A stretch of DNA of 33,541 bases from Actinomycetes bacterium (GTDB taxonomy: Bacteria; Actinomycetota; Actinomycetes; Prado026): contig DATCDE010000174.1 in NCBI GenBank assembly GCA_036510875.1, positions 1-33,541 on the forward strand. Reading direction: 5' to 3'. Positions 10,470-19,145 of this stretch are shown one piece after another (the stretch's first letter is position 1; each line of letters starts with the position of its first letter). A program made the translations under genes and the position numbers. The notes beneath the pieces are model-generated. The model had not been told where the DNA came from. It was given only the letters and a program-made list of their open reading frames with translations, and ran no database searches.

Positions 10470-12164
10470 TCAGAAGCGGGCCGGCTCCCGGTACGGGCCG
10501 AACACGTCACCCAGCGCCGCGCAGATCTCGCCGAGGCTCGCCTCCGCGCGGGCCGCGACGAGTATCGGCTCGACCAGGTTCGCGGTGCCCCTCGCGACCG
10601 CCTCCAGCTCGACCAGCGCTGCGCGGACGGCCGCCTCGTCACGCACCTGGCGGCGGCCGGCCAGCTCGGCGACCTGGTCCCGCTCGACCTCGTGGCTGAT
10701 CCGGAGGATCTCCAGCGGCTCCTCGATAGACTGGGTGTGCACGTTCACGCCCACGACCGACTTGTCGCCCTTCTCCAGCGAGCGCTGGTAGGTAAAGGCG
10801 GCGTCGGCGGTCTCCGAGGTGAACCAGCCGTCCTCGATGCCGCGCAGGATGCCCGAGGTCATCCCGTTGTGGGTCGTGCCGTCGCCCATCTGCTTGATCT
10901 TGGCGAAGATCGCCTCGGCCTCGGCCTCGATCCGGTCGGTCAGCTCCTCGAGGTACCAGGACCCGCCCAGCGGGTCGGCCACGTTGGCCACCCCGGTCTC
11001 CTCGAGGATCACCTGCTGGGTGCGCAGCGCGATCTCCGCGGCCTTGGCGCTGGGCAGCGCGAGCACCTCGTCCAGGGCGTTGGTGTGCAGCGAGTTCGTT
11101 CCGCCCAGTACGGCGGCCAGCGCCTCGATCGCTGTGCGCACCACGTTGTTGTCCGGCTGCTGGGCGGTCAGCGACACCCCGGCCGTCTGGGTGTGGAACC
11201 GCAGCCACTGGGCCTTCTCGGTCGTCGCGCCGTACACGTCGCGCATCCAGCGGGCCCAGATCCGGCGGGCGGCCCGGAACTTCGCGATCTCCTCGAAGAA
11301 GTCGATGTGTGCGTCGAAGAAGAACGACAGCCCGGGCGCGAACACGTCGATGTCCAGCCCGCGGGCCAGCCCGAGCTCCACGTAGCCGAACCCGTCGGCC
11401 AGGGTGAACGCGAGCTCCTGCGCGGCCGTCGACCCGGCCTCGCGGATGTGGTACCCGGACACCGACAGCGGCTTGTAGGCGGGCACCCGGTCGGCGCACC
11501 ACTCCATCAGGTCGCCGATCAGCCGCAGGTGCGGCTCAGGCGGGAACAGCCACTCCTTCTGCGCGATGTACTCCTTGAAGATGTCGGTCTGCAGGGTGCC
11601 GTTGAGCACCGACGGATCCACGCCCTGGCGCTCGGCGGCAACCACGTACATGCAGAACACCGGGACGGCGGGGCCGCTGATCGTCATGGACGTCGTCACC
11701 TCGCCGAGCGGGATGCCGTCGAAGAGCACCTCCAGGTCGGCGACCGAGTCGATCGCCACGCCGCAGTGGCCGACCTCGCCCAGGCTGCGCGGGTCGTCGG
11801 AGTCGCGGCCCATGAGCGTGGGCATGTCGAAGGCCACGCTGAGCCCGCCGCCACCGGCGTCGAGGATCATCCGGTAGCGCTCGTTGGTCTGCTGGGCGTT
11901 GCCGAACCCGGCGAACTGGCGGATGGTCCACGGCCGGCCGCGGTACCCCGTGGAGTGCAGCCCACGGGTGAACGGGTACTCCCCCGGCCAGCCGATCCGC
12001 TCGAACCCGGGCACGACGACACGAGGCGGCGGTCCATAGACCGGGTCCACCTCGACACCCGAGAGCGTGGTGAAGTCAGCGTCGCGCACCTGCCCGCGGG
12101 ACAGCGCCGCGTCGTAGCGCTCCTGCCACCGTTGCCGGCCGGCGTCGATGTCCTTCGCCTCCAC
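10470..12164 (-). CDS. icmA: Coenzyme B12-dependent acyl-CoA mutase large subunit, isobutyryl-CoA mutase (IcmA) type
   Basis: Catalytic barrel subunit of an adenosylcobalamin acyl-CoA mutase; it lacks the C-terminal B12-binding domain, so a separate small subunit is needed and none is in the window. The GTG at 12164 is chosen because AGGAGG (12170-12175) precedes it by five bases and the 564-residue length matches IcmA (566); an in-frame GTG at 12206 would add 14 residues. Substrate-pocket residues tell the type: F84 (IRQFAGFG) replaces the Tyr of methylmalonyl-CoA mutase, and Q202 (YIAQKEWLF) replaces its Arg. Their 118-residue separation equals F80/Q198 of isobutyryl-CoA mutase. SGYHIREAG holds the catalytic H239. 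Isobutyryl-/n-butyryl-CoA interconversion is therefore likeliest; pivalyl- or other branched acyl-CoA mutase activity cannot be excluded. Confidence 0.87.
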   Translation of the reverse strand: MEAKDIDAGRQRWQERYDAALSRGQVRDADFTTLSGVEVDPVYGPPPRVVVPGFERIGWPGEYPFTRGLHSTGYRGRPWTIRQFAGFGNAQQTNERYRMILDAGGGGLSVAFDMPTLMGRDSDDPRSLGEVGHCGVAIDSVADLEVLFDGIPLGEVTTSMTISGPAVPVFCMYVVAAERQGVDPSVLNGTLQTDIFKEYIAQKEWLFPPEPHLRLIGDLMEWCADRVPAYKPLSVSGYHIREAGSTAAQELAFTLADGFGYVELGLARGLDIDVFAPGLSFFFDAHIDFFEEIAKFRAARRIWARWMRDVYGATTEKAQWLRFHTQTAGVSLTAQQPDNNVVRTAIEALAAVLGGTNSLHTNALDEVLALPSAKAAEIALRTQQVILEETGVANVADPLGGSWYLEELTDRIEAEAEAIFAKIKQMGDGTTHNGMTSGILRGIEDGWFTSETADAAFTYQRSLEKGDKSVVGVNVHTQSIEEPLEILRISHEVERDQVAELAGRRQVRDEAAVRAALVELEAVARGTANLVEPILVAARAEASLGEICAALGDVFGPYREPARF

Positions 12165-12260
12165 CGGGGCCTCCTCGAGAGTGACGGCGGTGACGGCGTG
12201 GGCCACCGGATCCGGCGAGCCGTCACCGCCGAGCCTAGCCGACCGTTCCGGACCCCTCGG

Positions 12261-12912
12261 TCAGCCGCCGGACGGGAGTGCGGGCACCGCCAGCCGGCCG
12301 TCGACGAGGTGCACCTCGGCGTCGCAGCGGGCGGCGACCTCGGGGTCGTGGGTGGCCAGCACGACGATTCCACCGGCGTCCGCGCGGGCCCGCAGCACGG
12401 CCAGCGCGACCTCCGCGGTGTCCGAGTCCAGCTCGGCGGTCGGCTCGTCGGCGACGAGCACGTGCGGGTCCACCACGAGGGCCCTGGCCAGCGCCACCCG
12501 CTGTCGCTGCCCGCCGGAGAGCACCTCCACGAGCTGCTCGTGGCCCTCCGCCAGGCCGGCCTCGACGAGCGCCACAGCTGCCCGCTCCCGCACCTCGCCC
12601 CGCGGCCGCCCCGCGAGCTGGAGCGGCAGCTCCACGTTCTCCGCGGCCCAGCACGGCCAGCAGCCCGTAGCCCTGGAGCATGGTCACGACCCGCAGCGGC
12701 TCCGTGGTCGACGGCAAGGTCGCCCGGCCGCCGTCCGGCGGGATGATCCCGGCCAGCACCGCGAGCAGGGTCGACTTCCCGGAGCCGGACGGGCCGGTCA
12801 CCGCGAGCAGCTGGCCCGGGAGCGCCTCGAGGGAGACGTCGTCGAGCACCAGCCGGCCGTCACGGCGCACGGTCACGGCCTCGGCGTGCATCCGGCCGCT
12901 CAGGTCGGTCAT
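12261..12912 (-). pseudogene. ABC transporter ATPase, frameshifted (second ATPase of decayed transporter)
   Basis: From an ATG at 12912 (overlapping the stop of the preceding ATPase gene as ATGA) the frame encodes a normal ABC N-terminal half, including Walker A GPSGSGKST and the Q-loop region [13 protein letters not shown]. It then runs into out-of-frame Arg/Gly/Ala-rich sequence. The C-terminal half continues in another frame from about 12646 with ENVELPLQL, signature [15 protein letters not shown], Walker [13 protein letters not shown] and H-loop LATHD, ending at 12261. One extra base in the GGG run at 12647-12649 explains the break: removing a G gives a continuous [15 protein letters not shown]. 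Mutation is favoured over a read error because the associated permease is also multiply broken. Confidence 0.85.
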
Positions 12913-13748
12913 GGGGTCCTCCGACGCAGCCGCAGGTCGGCGCCGTCCTGGTCGATCCGCACGAGCGTCCCCGGCGGCCAGTCGGCCAGGACGTGGTCGG
13001 GGAGGTGGACCGTGCCGTCCTTGCCGACCACCGCGAACTGCTCGCCGAGCCGGCCCTCCTGGCCGAACCGCATCGAGACCGTCCGGTCCAGCCGCGCGCC
13101 GACGTCCGGGTCGTGGGTCACCACGACCACCGTCGTCCCGAAGTGGGCGTTGACCTGCTCGAGCAGGTCCAGCACGGCATCCCGCGCCTCGTGGTCCAGC
13201 TGGGACGTCGGCTCGTCCGCGAGCAGCAGCCCCGGGCCGTTGGCCACTGCCACCGCCAGGGCCACCCGCTGCTGCTCCCCGCCGGACAACCCGCTCAGCG
13301 CGTGCGCGGCGACCGACGACAGACCGAGGGTGTCCAGCAGCTCCGCCGGCCGCATGCCCTGCCGGCGGGCAGCGCGGCCGGACGAGCGCTGGGCGAACCG
13401 CACGTGGTCCAGCGGGGAGGCGTCGGCGAGCAGGTTGCGCGCGGCACCCTGAAGGACGATGCCGACCCGGTCGGCGCGCAGCCGGAGCAGGCCGGCCTGC
13501 CCGAGCCGGCTGATCTCCTCGGCACCCACGAAGACCCGGCCCGCGGACGGCGGGAGCAGCCCGCCCATGAGCGCCAACAGCGTGGACTTGCCGGAGCCGG
13601 ACGGTCCGAGCAGGGCCAGCCGCTCGCCGGCCGCGACGTCCAGGTCGACACCGTGCACGGCCACCACCTCGGTGCCGCCGGCACGGTAGATGTGGACCAG
13701 CTCCTCGCGGCGCACGGACAGCCCGCGCGGCGGGGCAGCGACGGTCAC
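12909..13748 (-). CDS. ABC transporter ATP-binding protein (open survivor of a decayed transporter)
   Basis: A 279-residue nucleotide-binding subunit with all expected motifs: Walker A GPSGSGKST (48-56), Q-loop Q100, signature LSGGEQQRVA (from 154), Walker B GLLLADEPTSQLD (E179) and H-loop VVVTHD. An acidic C-terminal extension of about 65 residues follows the core. The start is GTG 13748; TTG 13754 is also in frame and overlaps the permease stop (TTGA). Gene order is permease, this ATPase, second ATPase, with overlapping ends, so this was one transporter operon. Permease and second ATPase are both broken, so this subunit has no intact local partner and may be relaxed from selection. Substrate unknown. 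Confidence 0.82.
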   Translation of the reverse strand: MTVAAPPRGLSVRREELVHIYRAGGTEVVAVHGVDLDVAAGERLALLGPSGSGKSTLLALMGGLLPPSAGRVFVGAEEISRLGQAGLLRLRADRVGIVLQGAARNLLADASPLDHVRFAQRSSGRAARRQGMRPAELLDTLGLSSVAAHALSGLSGGEQQRVALAVAVANGPGLLLADEPTSQLDHEARDAVLDLLEQVNAHFGTTVVVVTHDPDVGARLDRTVSMRFGQEGRLGEQFAVVGKDGTVHLPDHVLADWPPGTLVRIDQDGADLRLRRRTP

Positions 13749-13750
13749 GG

Positions 13751-16286
13751 TCAAGCCTGCACCTCCCGCAGCCGGTCGGGCACCGCCAGGTGGACGGCGC
13801 GCCGGGCCGCGACGTGGGCCAGCACCGCGAGCACGCCGATCGTGACGGCGAGGAGCACGGCCAGGGCACCCCAGGCCGGCGCAGCTCATGGGTGGGCCGT
13901 CCCCGGATCCGCTGAGCTGGTCCAGGGCGGGCAGCCAGACCGTGGCCGCGACCGCCGGAGCCGCCGCGCCGAGCCAGACCTGCTCCTCCACCGGGGTCAT
14001 GGTGGGGCCCCGCTCGGCGAGGGCGTACCGGAGGTCGGCCATCGCCCCCGCGCGGCCCAGTCGAGGGAGCGGGCCCTGGGCCACCGGCTGCCAGCGATCT
14101 GTGTCCCCGCTGACCCCGACCCCGAGCCGGGCCCCGGACGAGTCGCCGGCGGTGACCTGTGGGGTCCGGTCGCCGAGCACGACCGGCAGCACCGCCGGGT
14201 GGTCCGCCACCGCTGCCGCGGCGTCCAGCGTGACGTCCAGCGTCAGGGCCACGCTGAGGCCGGCACCGCTGGTCGTCACCGTGGTCCCGGTGGCGGGGGG
14301 GGTCCCGGTGCTGTCCCACACGCCGCTGCGCCACTGGACGCCCTGGCCGGTCAGGTCCACCGGGCCGCGCGCGTCCTCGGCCTGCGAGAGGGTGACCGGC
14401 CCATCCACCGGCTACCCGGCCAGCCCCCCGACGGGGGCCGCAACGTCCCGGCCAGGTGGTCGAAGCTGGTCCCGGCCCAGGCCGGGTCCCAGGCCGTGAC
14501 CGCGGCCAGCCGCGCCGTGCCGACGGCCAGCAGCCCGCCGCCCTGGGCCAAGGTGCGCAGCGCAGCCATCGCCCAGTGCCCGTCCGGGTCGACCGAGTCC
14601 ACCGCGGCGCGCAACGCGTCGGGCGACGACCCCGACACGGTGAGCACCGCGCTGGCCCCGACCTGCACGTCGGCGTTCGCGGTGCGGTGCTGGGCCGCCA
14701 GCACCCAGCCGTCCACCGTGAACACCGCGAGCCCGGCGGCGACAGCGACCAGCACGACCAGCTGCAGGCTCTTGGGACGCCGGGCGATGTTGCGCGCCGT
14801 CAGGAACGAGGGGAGGCCGGACGACGCCCGGGTGGTGCCCTCCCTCCCTCGCGCGCGCGAGGGAGGGCTCCACCCGCACCGACAGCAGCCCCAGCGCCAG
14901 CGCGAGCAGCCCGGGGGCGAGGACGGCGGCGAAGTCGGAGCTGCCCTGCCGCAGCTCGTAGAGCCCCGCCGCCGCGAGCGCGACCGCCGCGGCGTCCACC
15001 GCCACGGAGCGGGCCAGCCGGGCCCGCCGGCCGCTGGTCCGGCGCAGCTCCTCGAGCACCGGGGCCCGCAGGATGCCGCGGGCGGCCAGAGCAGCGGCCG
15101 ACCGCCCGCCGAGGAAGGACACTCCGAGGGCCAGCCACACCCCCGGAGTCATCGTCACGGCGACGCCTGGCAGCAGGTAGGCGGACACCAGGGCCGCAGC
15201 GGCCAGTCAGCCCACGACCAGCCCCAGCGGGATGGCCGCCAGCAGGAGCAGCACGGACTCACCCATCCCGAAGAGCATGGTGGCCGAGGCCCGCATGCCC
15301 CGCAGCTTGGCCAGCGCGACCTCTCCCGAGCGCTCGTCCGCGGTAGCCGACACGATGAGGAACAGCACCGCCCAGGCCAGCAGCACGAGCTGGGCGGTCA
15401 CCGCGAACGCCGCCGTCCGGACCTGGAACCGATCCGGCGCCAGCTGATCCACGGCGTCCGCGAGCGTGCTCACACGCGACAAGTGGACGGTTCGCTGCGG
15501 GTCGGAGGTCGCGGCTGCCTCGCCGACCGACGCGACGACACCGGGCAGCGCATCCACGGTGAGCCGGTCGGGCAGCAGCGGCCGCAGCGCGGCCACCTGG
15601 ACCTGTCCCTGCGAACCGAGGATCTCGTCCTGCGGCACCAGGATCTCGTCCAGCCGGTCCGGATCCCCCTCGCGAACACCGGGGGACGCCTGGGCCGGGG
15701 TCGACGGACCCCACACCGACGGTTTCGCCGTCGCGGCGTCGTACACCCCCACGACCCGTACCAGGTTGCCGTCCGGGCGGTAGATGCCCAGGTCGAGCTG
15801 GGAGCCGACCTCGAGGTGGGCGCTCTGGGCCAGCCCGGCCGAGACCATGGCCTGCTTGCCGCTCTGCGGACACTGACCTCCCAGGACGACCCTGCCGCCC
15901 TCGCACATGCCGTCGTGCCAGCCCACCGCCGCGACCCCGAGCAGGTGGCCGCCCGACGTGACCTGGCCGTCGGTCACGCCGACCCCGAGCCTCGGCCGGC
16001 CCTACCGGGGGCCGAGCCGGGGGTCGAGGGCCGCGGCCTGGGCCGCCTGCATCACCTCGGTCGGAGTGAACGGGGTCTGTCCGGCCACCTGGCCGCGGAC
16101 CAGGTAGCCCGTCGTCACCGGGCTCAGCGCGCCGAGCCGGTCCCGGATGAGCGACTCCTCGGCGCTGTGGGCGTACATCGGGGCCGCGACAGCGGCCGCG
16201 GTGGCGACGACGGCGACGAAGAGGACGGCGAGGGACGCCCAGGCCCGCCAGCGGATCCCGCGGAGGATCAGGGCCACCGCGTGCAC
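13751..16286 (-). pseudogene. FtsX-type ABC transporter permease, multiply disrupted
   Basis: Remnant of a permease of about 845 residues. GTG 16286 has GGAGGAGG eight bases upstream (16295-16302). The N-terminal membrane segment WASLAVLFVAVVATAAAVAA and a long extracytoplasmic region are still readable. Lesions in reading order: in-frame TAG at 16002-16004; in-frame TGA at 15207-15209 inside PLGLVVG*LAAAALVSAY; a frameshift at 14838-14849 in a CCCT x3 run; a frameshift near the C6 run at 14424-14429 (one missing base would fit); an in-frame TAG at 14412-14414; and a frameshift near 13885 before the last membrane segment (WGALAVLLAVTIGVLAVLA). The tail ends at TGA 13753-13751. Sequence on both sides of each lesion remains protein-like. 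Substrate unknown. Confidence 0.88.
14842..14867. repeat. 26-bp perfect palindrome inside permease pseudogene
   Basis: Thirteen-base arms with no loop; the centre is alternating C/G and the outer parts are CCCT repeats. On the plus strand the left arm belongs to a CCCT x3 run (14838-14849), which is where the permease reading frame shifts. It could form a very stable hairpin or cruciform and promote slippage. Confidence 0.85.
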
Positions 16287-16341
16287 GGGCCGGTCCTCCT
16301 CCGAGCTGGTTGCCAGGGCAGGGGCGATCCTGGCACAGGGG

Positions 16342-17313
16342 TCAGCTCGGCTGGTCGACCAACCCGGCCACGAGAGTGTCGGCCGCCGAGAACGCGTCCA
16401 GCGCACCGGCCACCACCTGGGCGGCCAGCTCCTGCAGGTGCTGGCCGTCGCTGAGGCTGCCCATCCGCTGCCTCAGGTCGGCGACGGCGATGGCCTCGAT
16501 CTCCTCGGCGGCCCGGCGCAGCCGGCGGCCGTGCAGGTGCCCGGAGGCGCGCAGCCACTCCAGGTGCCGGTCGAGGGCGTCCAGGAGTTCGGGCAGACCC
16601 TCGCCGCGGGAGGCGACGGTCTTCACGATCGGCGGCTTCCAGGCGTCGACCGGCTGCTTCTCCCCGAGGCTGAGCATCGAACGCAGCTCGCGCACCGTGT
16701 TGTCCGCGCCGTCGCGATCGGCCTTGTTCACCACGTACACGTCGCCGATCTCCAGGATGCCGGCCTTCGCCGCCTGGATGCCGTCGCCCATGCCGGGTGC
16801 CAGCAGCACCACGGTGGTGTCGGCCAGGCCGGCCACCTCGACCTCGGACTGCCCCACCCCGACCGTCTCGACCAGGATGACGTCGCAGCCGGCGGAGTCG
16901 AGCACCCGGAGCGCCTGCGGGGTCGTCCAGGCCAGCCCGCCCAGGTGTCCGCGGGAGGCCATCGAGCGGATGAAGACCTCCGGGTCGGTGGCGTGCTCCT
17001 GCATCCGCACCCGGTCGCCGAGCAGGGCCCCGCCGGAGAACGGTGAGGACGGGTCGACCGCGAGCACGCCGACCCGTAGGCCGCGGGCCCGGAACCCGCC
17101 CACGAGGGCGGACGTGGACGTCGACTTGCCCACGCCGGGCGAGCCGGTGAGCCCGATGACGTGCGCCTGCCCGGTGTGCGGCGCGAGCAGCGCCATCACC
17201 TCACGCAGGTGCGGCGAGGCGTCCTCGACCAGCGAGATCAGCCGGGCGACGGCCCGTGCGTCAGCTGCACGCGCCCGTGCGACCAGGTCGGGGACGTCGA
17301 CGGCGCGGGCCAC
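16342..17313 (-). CDS. meaB: MeaB/ArgK-family G-protein chaperone of B12-dependent acyl-CoA mutase
   Basis: GTPase that gates adenosylcobalamin loading and protects acyl-CoA mutases from inactivation. The GTG at 17313 gives 323 residues, normal for MeaB. Motifs: P-loop GSPGVGKS (57-64), VLAVDPSSPFSGGALLGDR, the base-II/switch segment ETVGVGQSEVEVAGLAD (149-165) and nucleotide-specificity NKAD (196-199). The C-terminal dimerisation arm contains WKPPIVKTVASRGEGLPELLDAL. The start lies eight bases after the thiolase stop, so the two are co-transcribed. It probably serves the IcmA-type mutase encoded about 4 kb downstream on the same strand, beyond the broken ABC genes, or another mutase outside the window. 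Confidence 0.94.
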   Translation of the reverse strand: MARAVDVPDLVARARAADARAVARLISLVEDASPHLREVMALLAPHTGQAHVIGLTGSPGVGKSTSTSALVGGFRARGLRVGVLAVDPSSPFSGGALLGDRVRMQEHATDPEVFIRSMASRGHLGGLAWTTPQALRVLDSAGCDVILVETVGVGQSEVEVAGLADTTVVLLAPGMGDGIQAAKAGILEIGDVYVVNKADRDGADNTVRELRSMLSLGEKQPVDAWKPPIVKTVASRGEGLPELLDALDRHLEWLRASGHLHGRRLRRAAEEIEAIAVADLRQRMGSLSDGQHLQELAAQVVAGALDAFSAADTLVAGLVDQPS

Positions 17314-17321
17314 CGGCCGGG

Positions 17322-18509
17322 TCAGGCCTTCGGCACGCGGATCACCAGGGCGTCGCCCTGGCCGCCGCCGCCGCACAGTGCGGCCGCACCGGTGCCGCCA
17401 CCGCGGCGCTTGAGCTCGTGCGCCAGGTGCAGCACCAGCCGGGCGCCGGACATCCCGATCGGGTGCCCCACGGCGATCGCGCCGCCGTTGACGTTGACCT
17501 TCTCCTGGTCCAGCCCGAGGGAGCGCTGGGAGACCAGGCCGACCGCGGCGAAGGCCTCGTTGATCTCGACGACGTCGAGGTCGGCGACGCCGATGCCCTC
17601 CTTGGCCAGCGCGGCCTTGATGGCGTTGGCCGGCTGCTCCTGCAGCGAGGCGTCCGGGCCGGCGACCACGCCGTGCGCACCGATCTCGGCCAGCCAGGTC
17701 AGCCCGAGCTCCTCGGCCTTGGCCTTGCTCATGACCACGACGGCGGCGGCGCCGTCGGAGATCTGCGACGACGAGCCCGCCGTGATGGTGCCGTCCTTGG
17801 CGAACGCGGGCCGCAGCCGGGACAGGCTCTCCGTCGTCGTGTCGGCCCGGATCCCCTCGTCCTCCTTGAACAGCAGCGGCTCCCCCTTGCGCTGCGGGAT
17901 CTCCACCGGGACCACCTCGTCGTCGTACAGGCCGTTCTTCCACGCCTCGGCGGCCCGCTGGTGCGACCGGGCGGAGAACGCGTCCTGGTCCTCGCGGGTG
18001 AGGCCGTAGCGCTCGTTGTAGCGCTCGGTGGCCACGCCCATGGCCACCTGGTCGAAGGCGCAGAACAGCCCGTCGTACGCCATCGAGTCGACCAGCGCGG
18101 TGTCGCCGTACTTGAACCCCTCGCGGGACTTCGGCAGCAGGTGCGGCGCGTTGGTCATCGACTCCATGCCACCGGCCACGACGATCTCGAACTCGCCGGC
18201 GCGGATCAGCTGGTCGGCCAGGGCGATCGCATCCAGGCCGGACAGGCACACCTTGTTGATGGTCAGCGCGGGGACGGTCATCGGGATACCGGCCTTGACC
18301 GCGGCCTGGCGGGCGGGGATCTGCCCGGCACCGGCCTGCAGCACCTGCCCCATGATCACGTAGTCCACCTGGTCGGGCGCCACCCCGGCCTTGGCCAGCG
18401 CCCCTTTGATGGCCACGCCGCCGAGGTCGGTGGCGGAGAAGTCCTTGAGCGAGCCGAGCAGCCGACCCATCGGCGTGCGGGCTCCTGCGACGATGACGGA
18501 TCCGGCCAT
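17322..18509 (-). CDS. Acetyl-CoA C-acetyltransferase (biosynthetic-type thiolase)
   Basis: Condenses two acetyl-CoA to acetoacetyl-CoA, or the reverse, in the cytoplasm. The ATG at 18509 has GGAGGG (18518-18523) eight bases upstream and gives 395 residues. The active site is complete: nucleophile C88 ([12 protein letters not shown]), H349 ([10 protein letters not shown]) and C379 ([10 protein letters not shown]), with NEAFAAVG also present. These positions nearly coincide with the Zoogloea enzyme (C89, H348, C378). The gene is divergent from the epimerase and directly upstream of meaB. In this setting it could supply acetoacetyl-CoA for crotonyl-CoA and the carboxylase/reductase at 19146-20480, although the reductase and dehydratase steps in between are not in the window. 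Confidence 0.94.
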   Translation of the reverse strand: MAGSVIVAGARTPMGRLLGSLKDFSATDLGGVAIKGALAKAGVAPDQVDYVIMGQVLQAGAGQIPARQAAVKAGIPMTVPALTINKVCLSGLDAIALADQLIRAGEFEIVVAGGMESMTNAPHLLPKSREGFKYGDTALVDSMAYDGLFCAFDQVAMGVATERYNERYGLTREDQDAFSARSHQRAAEAWKNGLYDDEVVPVEIPQRKGEPLLFKEDEGIRADTTTESLSRLRPAFAKDGTITAGSSSQISDGAAAVVVMSKAKAEELGLTWLAEIGAHGVVAGPDASLQEQPANAIKAALAKEGIGVADLDVVEINEAFAAVGLVSQRSLGLDQEKVNVNGGAIAVGHPIGMSGARLVLHLAHELKRRGGGTGAAALCGGGGQGDALVIRVPKA

Positions 18510-18592
18510 GGAAGGCACCCTCCTGACGCTGCGCATGCGGTCGATGCCACGATACCGAGCAGGGCAGGGAGTGCGGGCGGGAGGAGTCGGCC
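18510..18592. promoter_or_regulatory. Divergent thiolase/epimerase intergenic region with two ribosome sites
   Basis: Only 83 bases separate the two starts. GGAGGG at 18518-18523 serves the thiolase on the minus strand and GGAGGAG at 18580-18586 serves the epimerase. Back-to-back promoters must fit here or overlap the genes; no clear -10/-35 pair is seen. Shared control of the two arms is plausible. Confidence 0.4.
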
Positions 18593-19018
18593 ATGACCGA
18601 GCAGCTGTTCACCCGGATCGACCACGTAGGGGTCGCCGTCGCCGACCTCGACGAGGCGATCGCCTTCTACGAGCGGGTCTACGGCATGCGCTGCACGCAC
18701 GTGGAGACCAACGAGGAGCAGGGCGTCCGCGAGGCCATGATGGCGGTCGGCGACTCCGGCTCCTCGATCCAGCTGCTCGCGCCGCTGTCCCCGGACTCCA
18801 CGATCGGCAAGTTTCTGGACCGCAGCGGGCCCGGGATCCAGCAGATGGCCTACACGGTCGAGGACATCGCGGCGGTGTCCGCCCACCTACGCGCGGAGGG
18901 CCTGCGGCTGCTGTACGACCAGCCCCGTCGCGGCACGGCCGGGTCCAAGGTCAACTTCATCCACCCCAGGGACGCCGGCGGCGTCCTCGTCGAGCTCGTC
19001 GAACCCGCCAGGAGTTGA
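18593..19018 (+). CDS. mce: Methylmalonyl-CoA epimerase
   Basis: Interconverts (2S)- and (2R)-methylmalonyl-CoA; related enzymes also accept ethylmalonyl-CoA. The ATG at 18593 follows GGAGGAG by six bases; the product has 141 residues and one vicinal-oxygen-chelate fold. Metal ligands expected in the family align with H11 (RIDHVGVAV), Q60 (SSIQLL), residue 84 and E134 (VELVEPA). Position 84, usually the second His of an HH pair, is Gln here (GIQQMAYTV); from memory this variant occurs in other actinobacterial epimerases. The tail [20 protein letters not shown] is typical of the bacterial enzyme. It is followed by the crotonyl-CoA carboxylase/reductase gene. Confidence 0.92.
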   Translation: MTEQLFTRIDHVGVAVADLDEAIAFYERVYGMRCTHVETNEEQGVREAMMAVGDSGSSIQLLAPLSPDSTIGKFLDRSGPGIQQMAYTVEDIAAVSAHLRAEGLRLLYDQPRRGTAGSKVNFIHPRDAGGVLVELVEPARS

Positions 19019-19040
19019 CCAGGTAAGGGTGTGGTCCGAG

Positions 19041-19075
19041 CCGGATCGGGAGCCCGCCGGGCGGGACGGATCCGG
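19041..19075 (+). repeat. Nested inverted repeat between mce and ccr
   Basis: Outer arms CCGGATC (19041-19047) and GATCCGG (19069-19075) enclose an inner stem CCCGC/GCGGG (19053-19057 and 19061-19065) with a three-base loop. There is no T run, so it is not a classic intrinsic terminator. It could attenuate mce transcription or act as an operator for ccr, whose start is 71 bases downstream. Confidence 0.5.
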
Positions 19076-19145
19076 AGATCGCTAGGGTTGTAGGGGACGA
19101 CGCGTGCAGCGGCTGGACGGCAGCTGAACCTCAGTGGAGGCCGAG

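Noticed and set aside
9933-12746. A plus-strand frame of 937 codons opposite the thioredoxin-TPR and mutase genes.
   Set aside because: Shadow of two genes with complete active-site motifs on the other strand.
14842-14867. The palindrome as a transcription terminator.
   Set aside because: It lies inside coding sequence and has no T run on either side.
13751-16286. Recoding (programmed frameshift or stop readthrough) in the permease.
   Set aside because: At least six lesions of different kinds, including TAG and TGA stops, are better explained by decay.
12993-16454. A plus-strand frame open for more than 1100 codons opposite the ABC remnant.
   Set aside because: It encodes low-complexity Arg/Gly/Pro/His sequence with no domain; long antisense frames are expected at this GC content.
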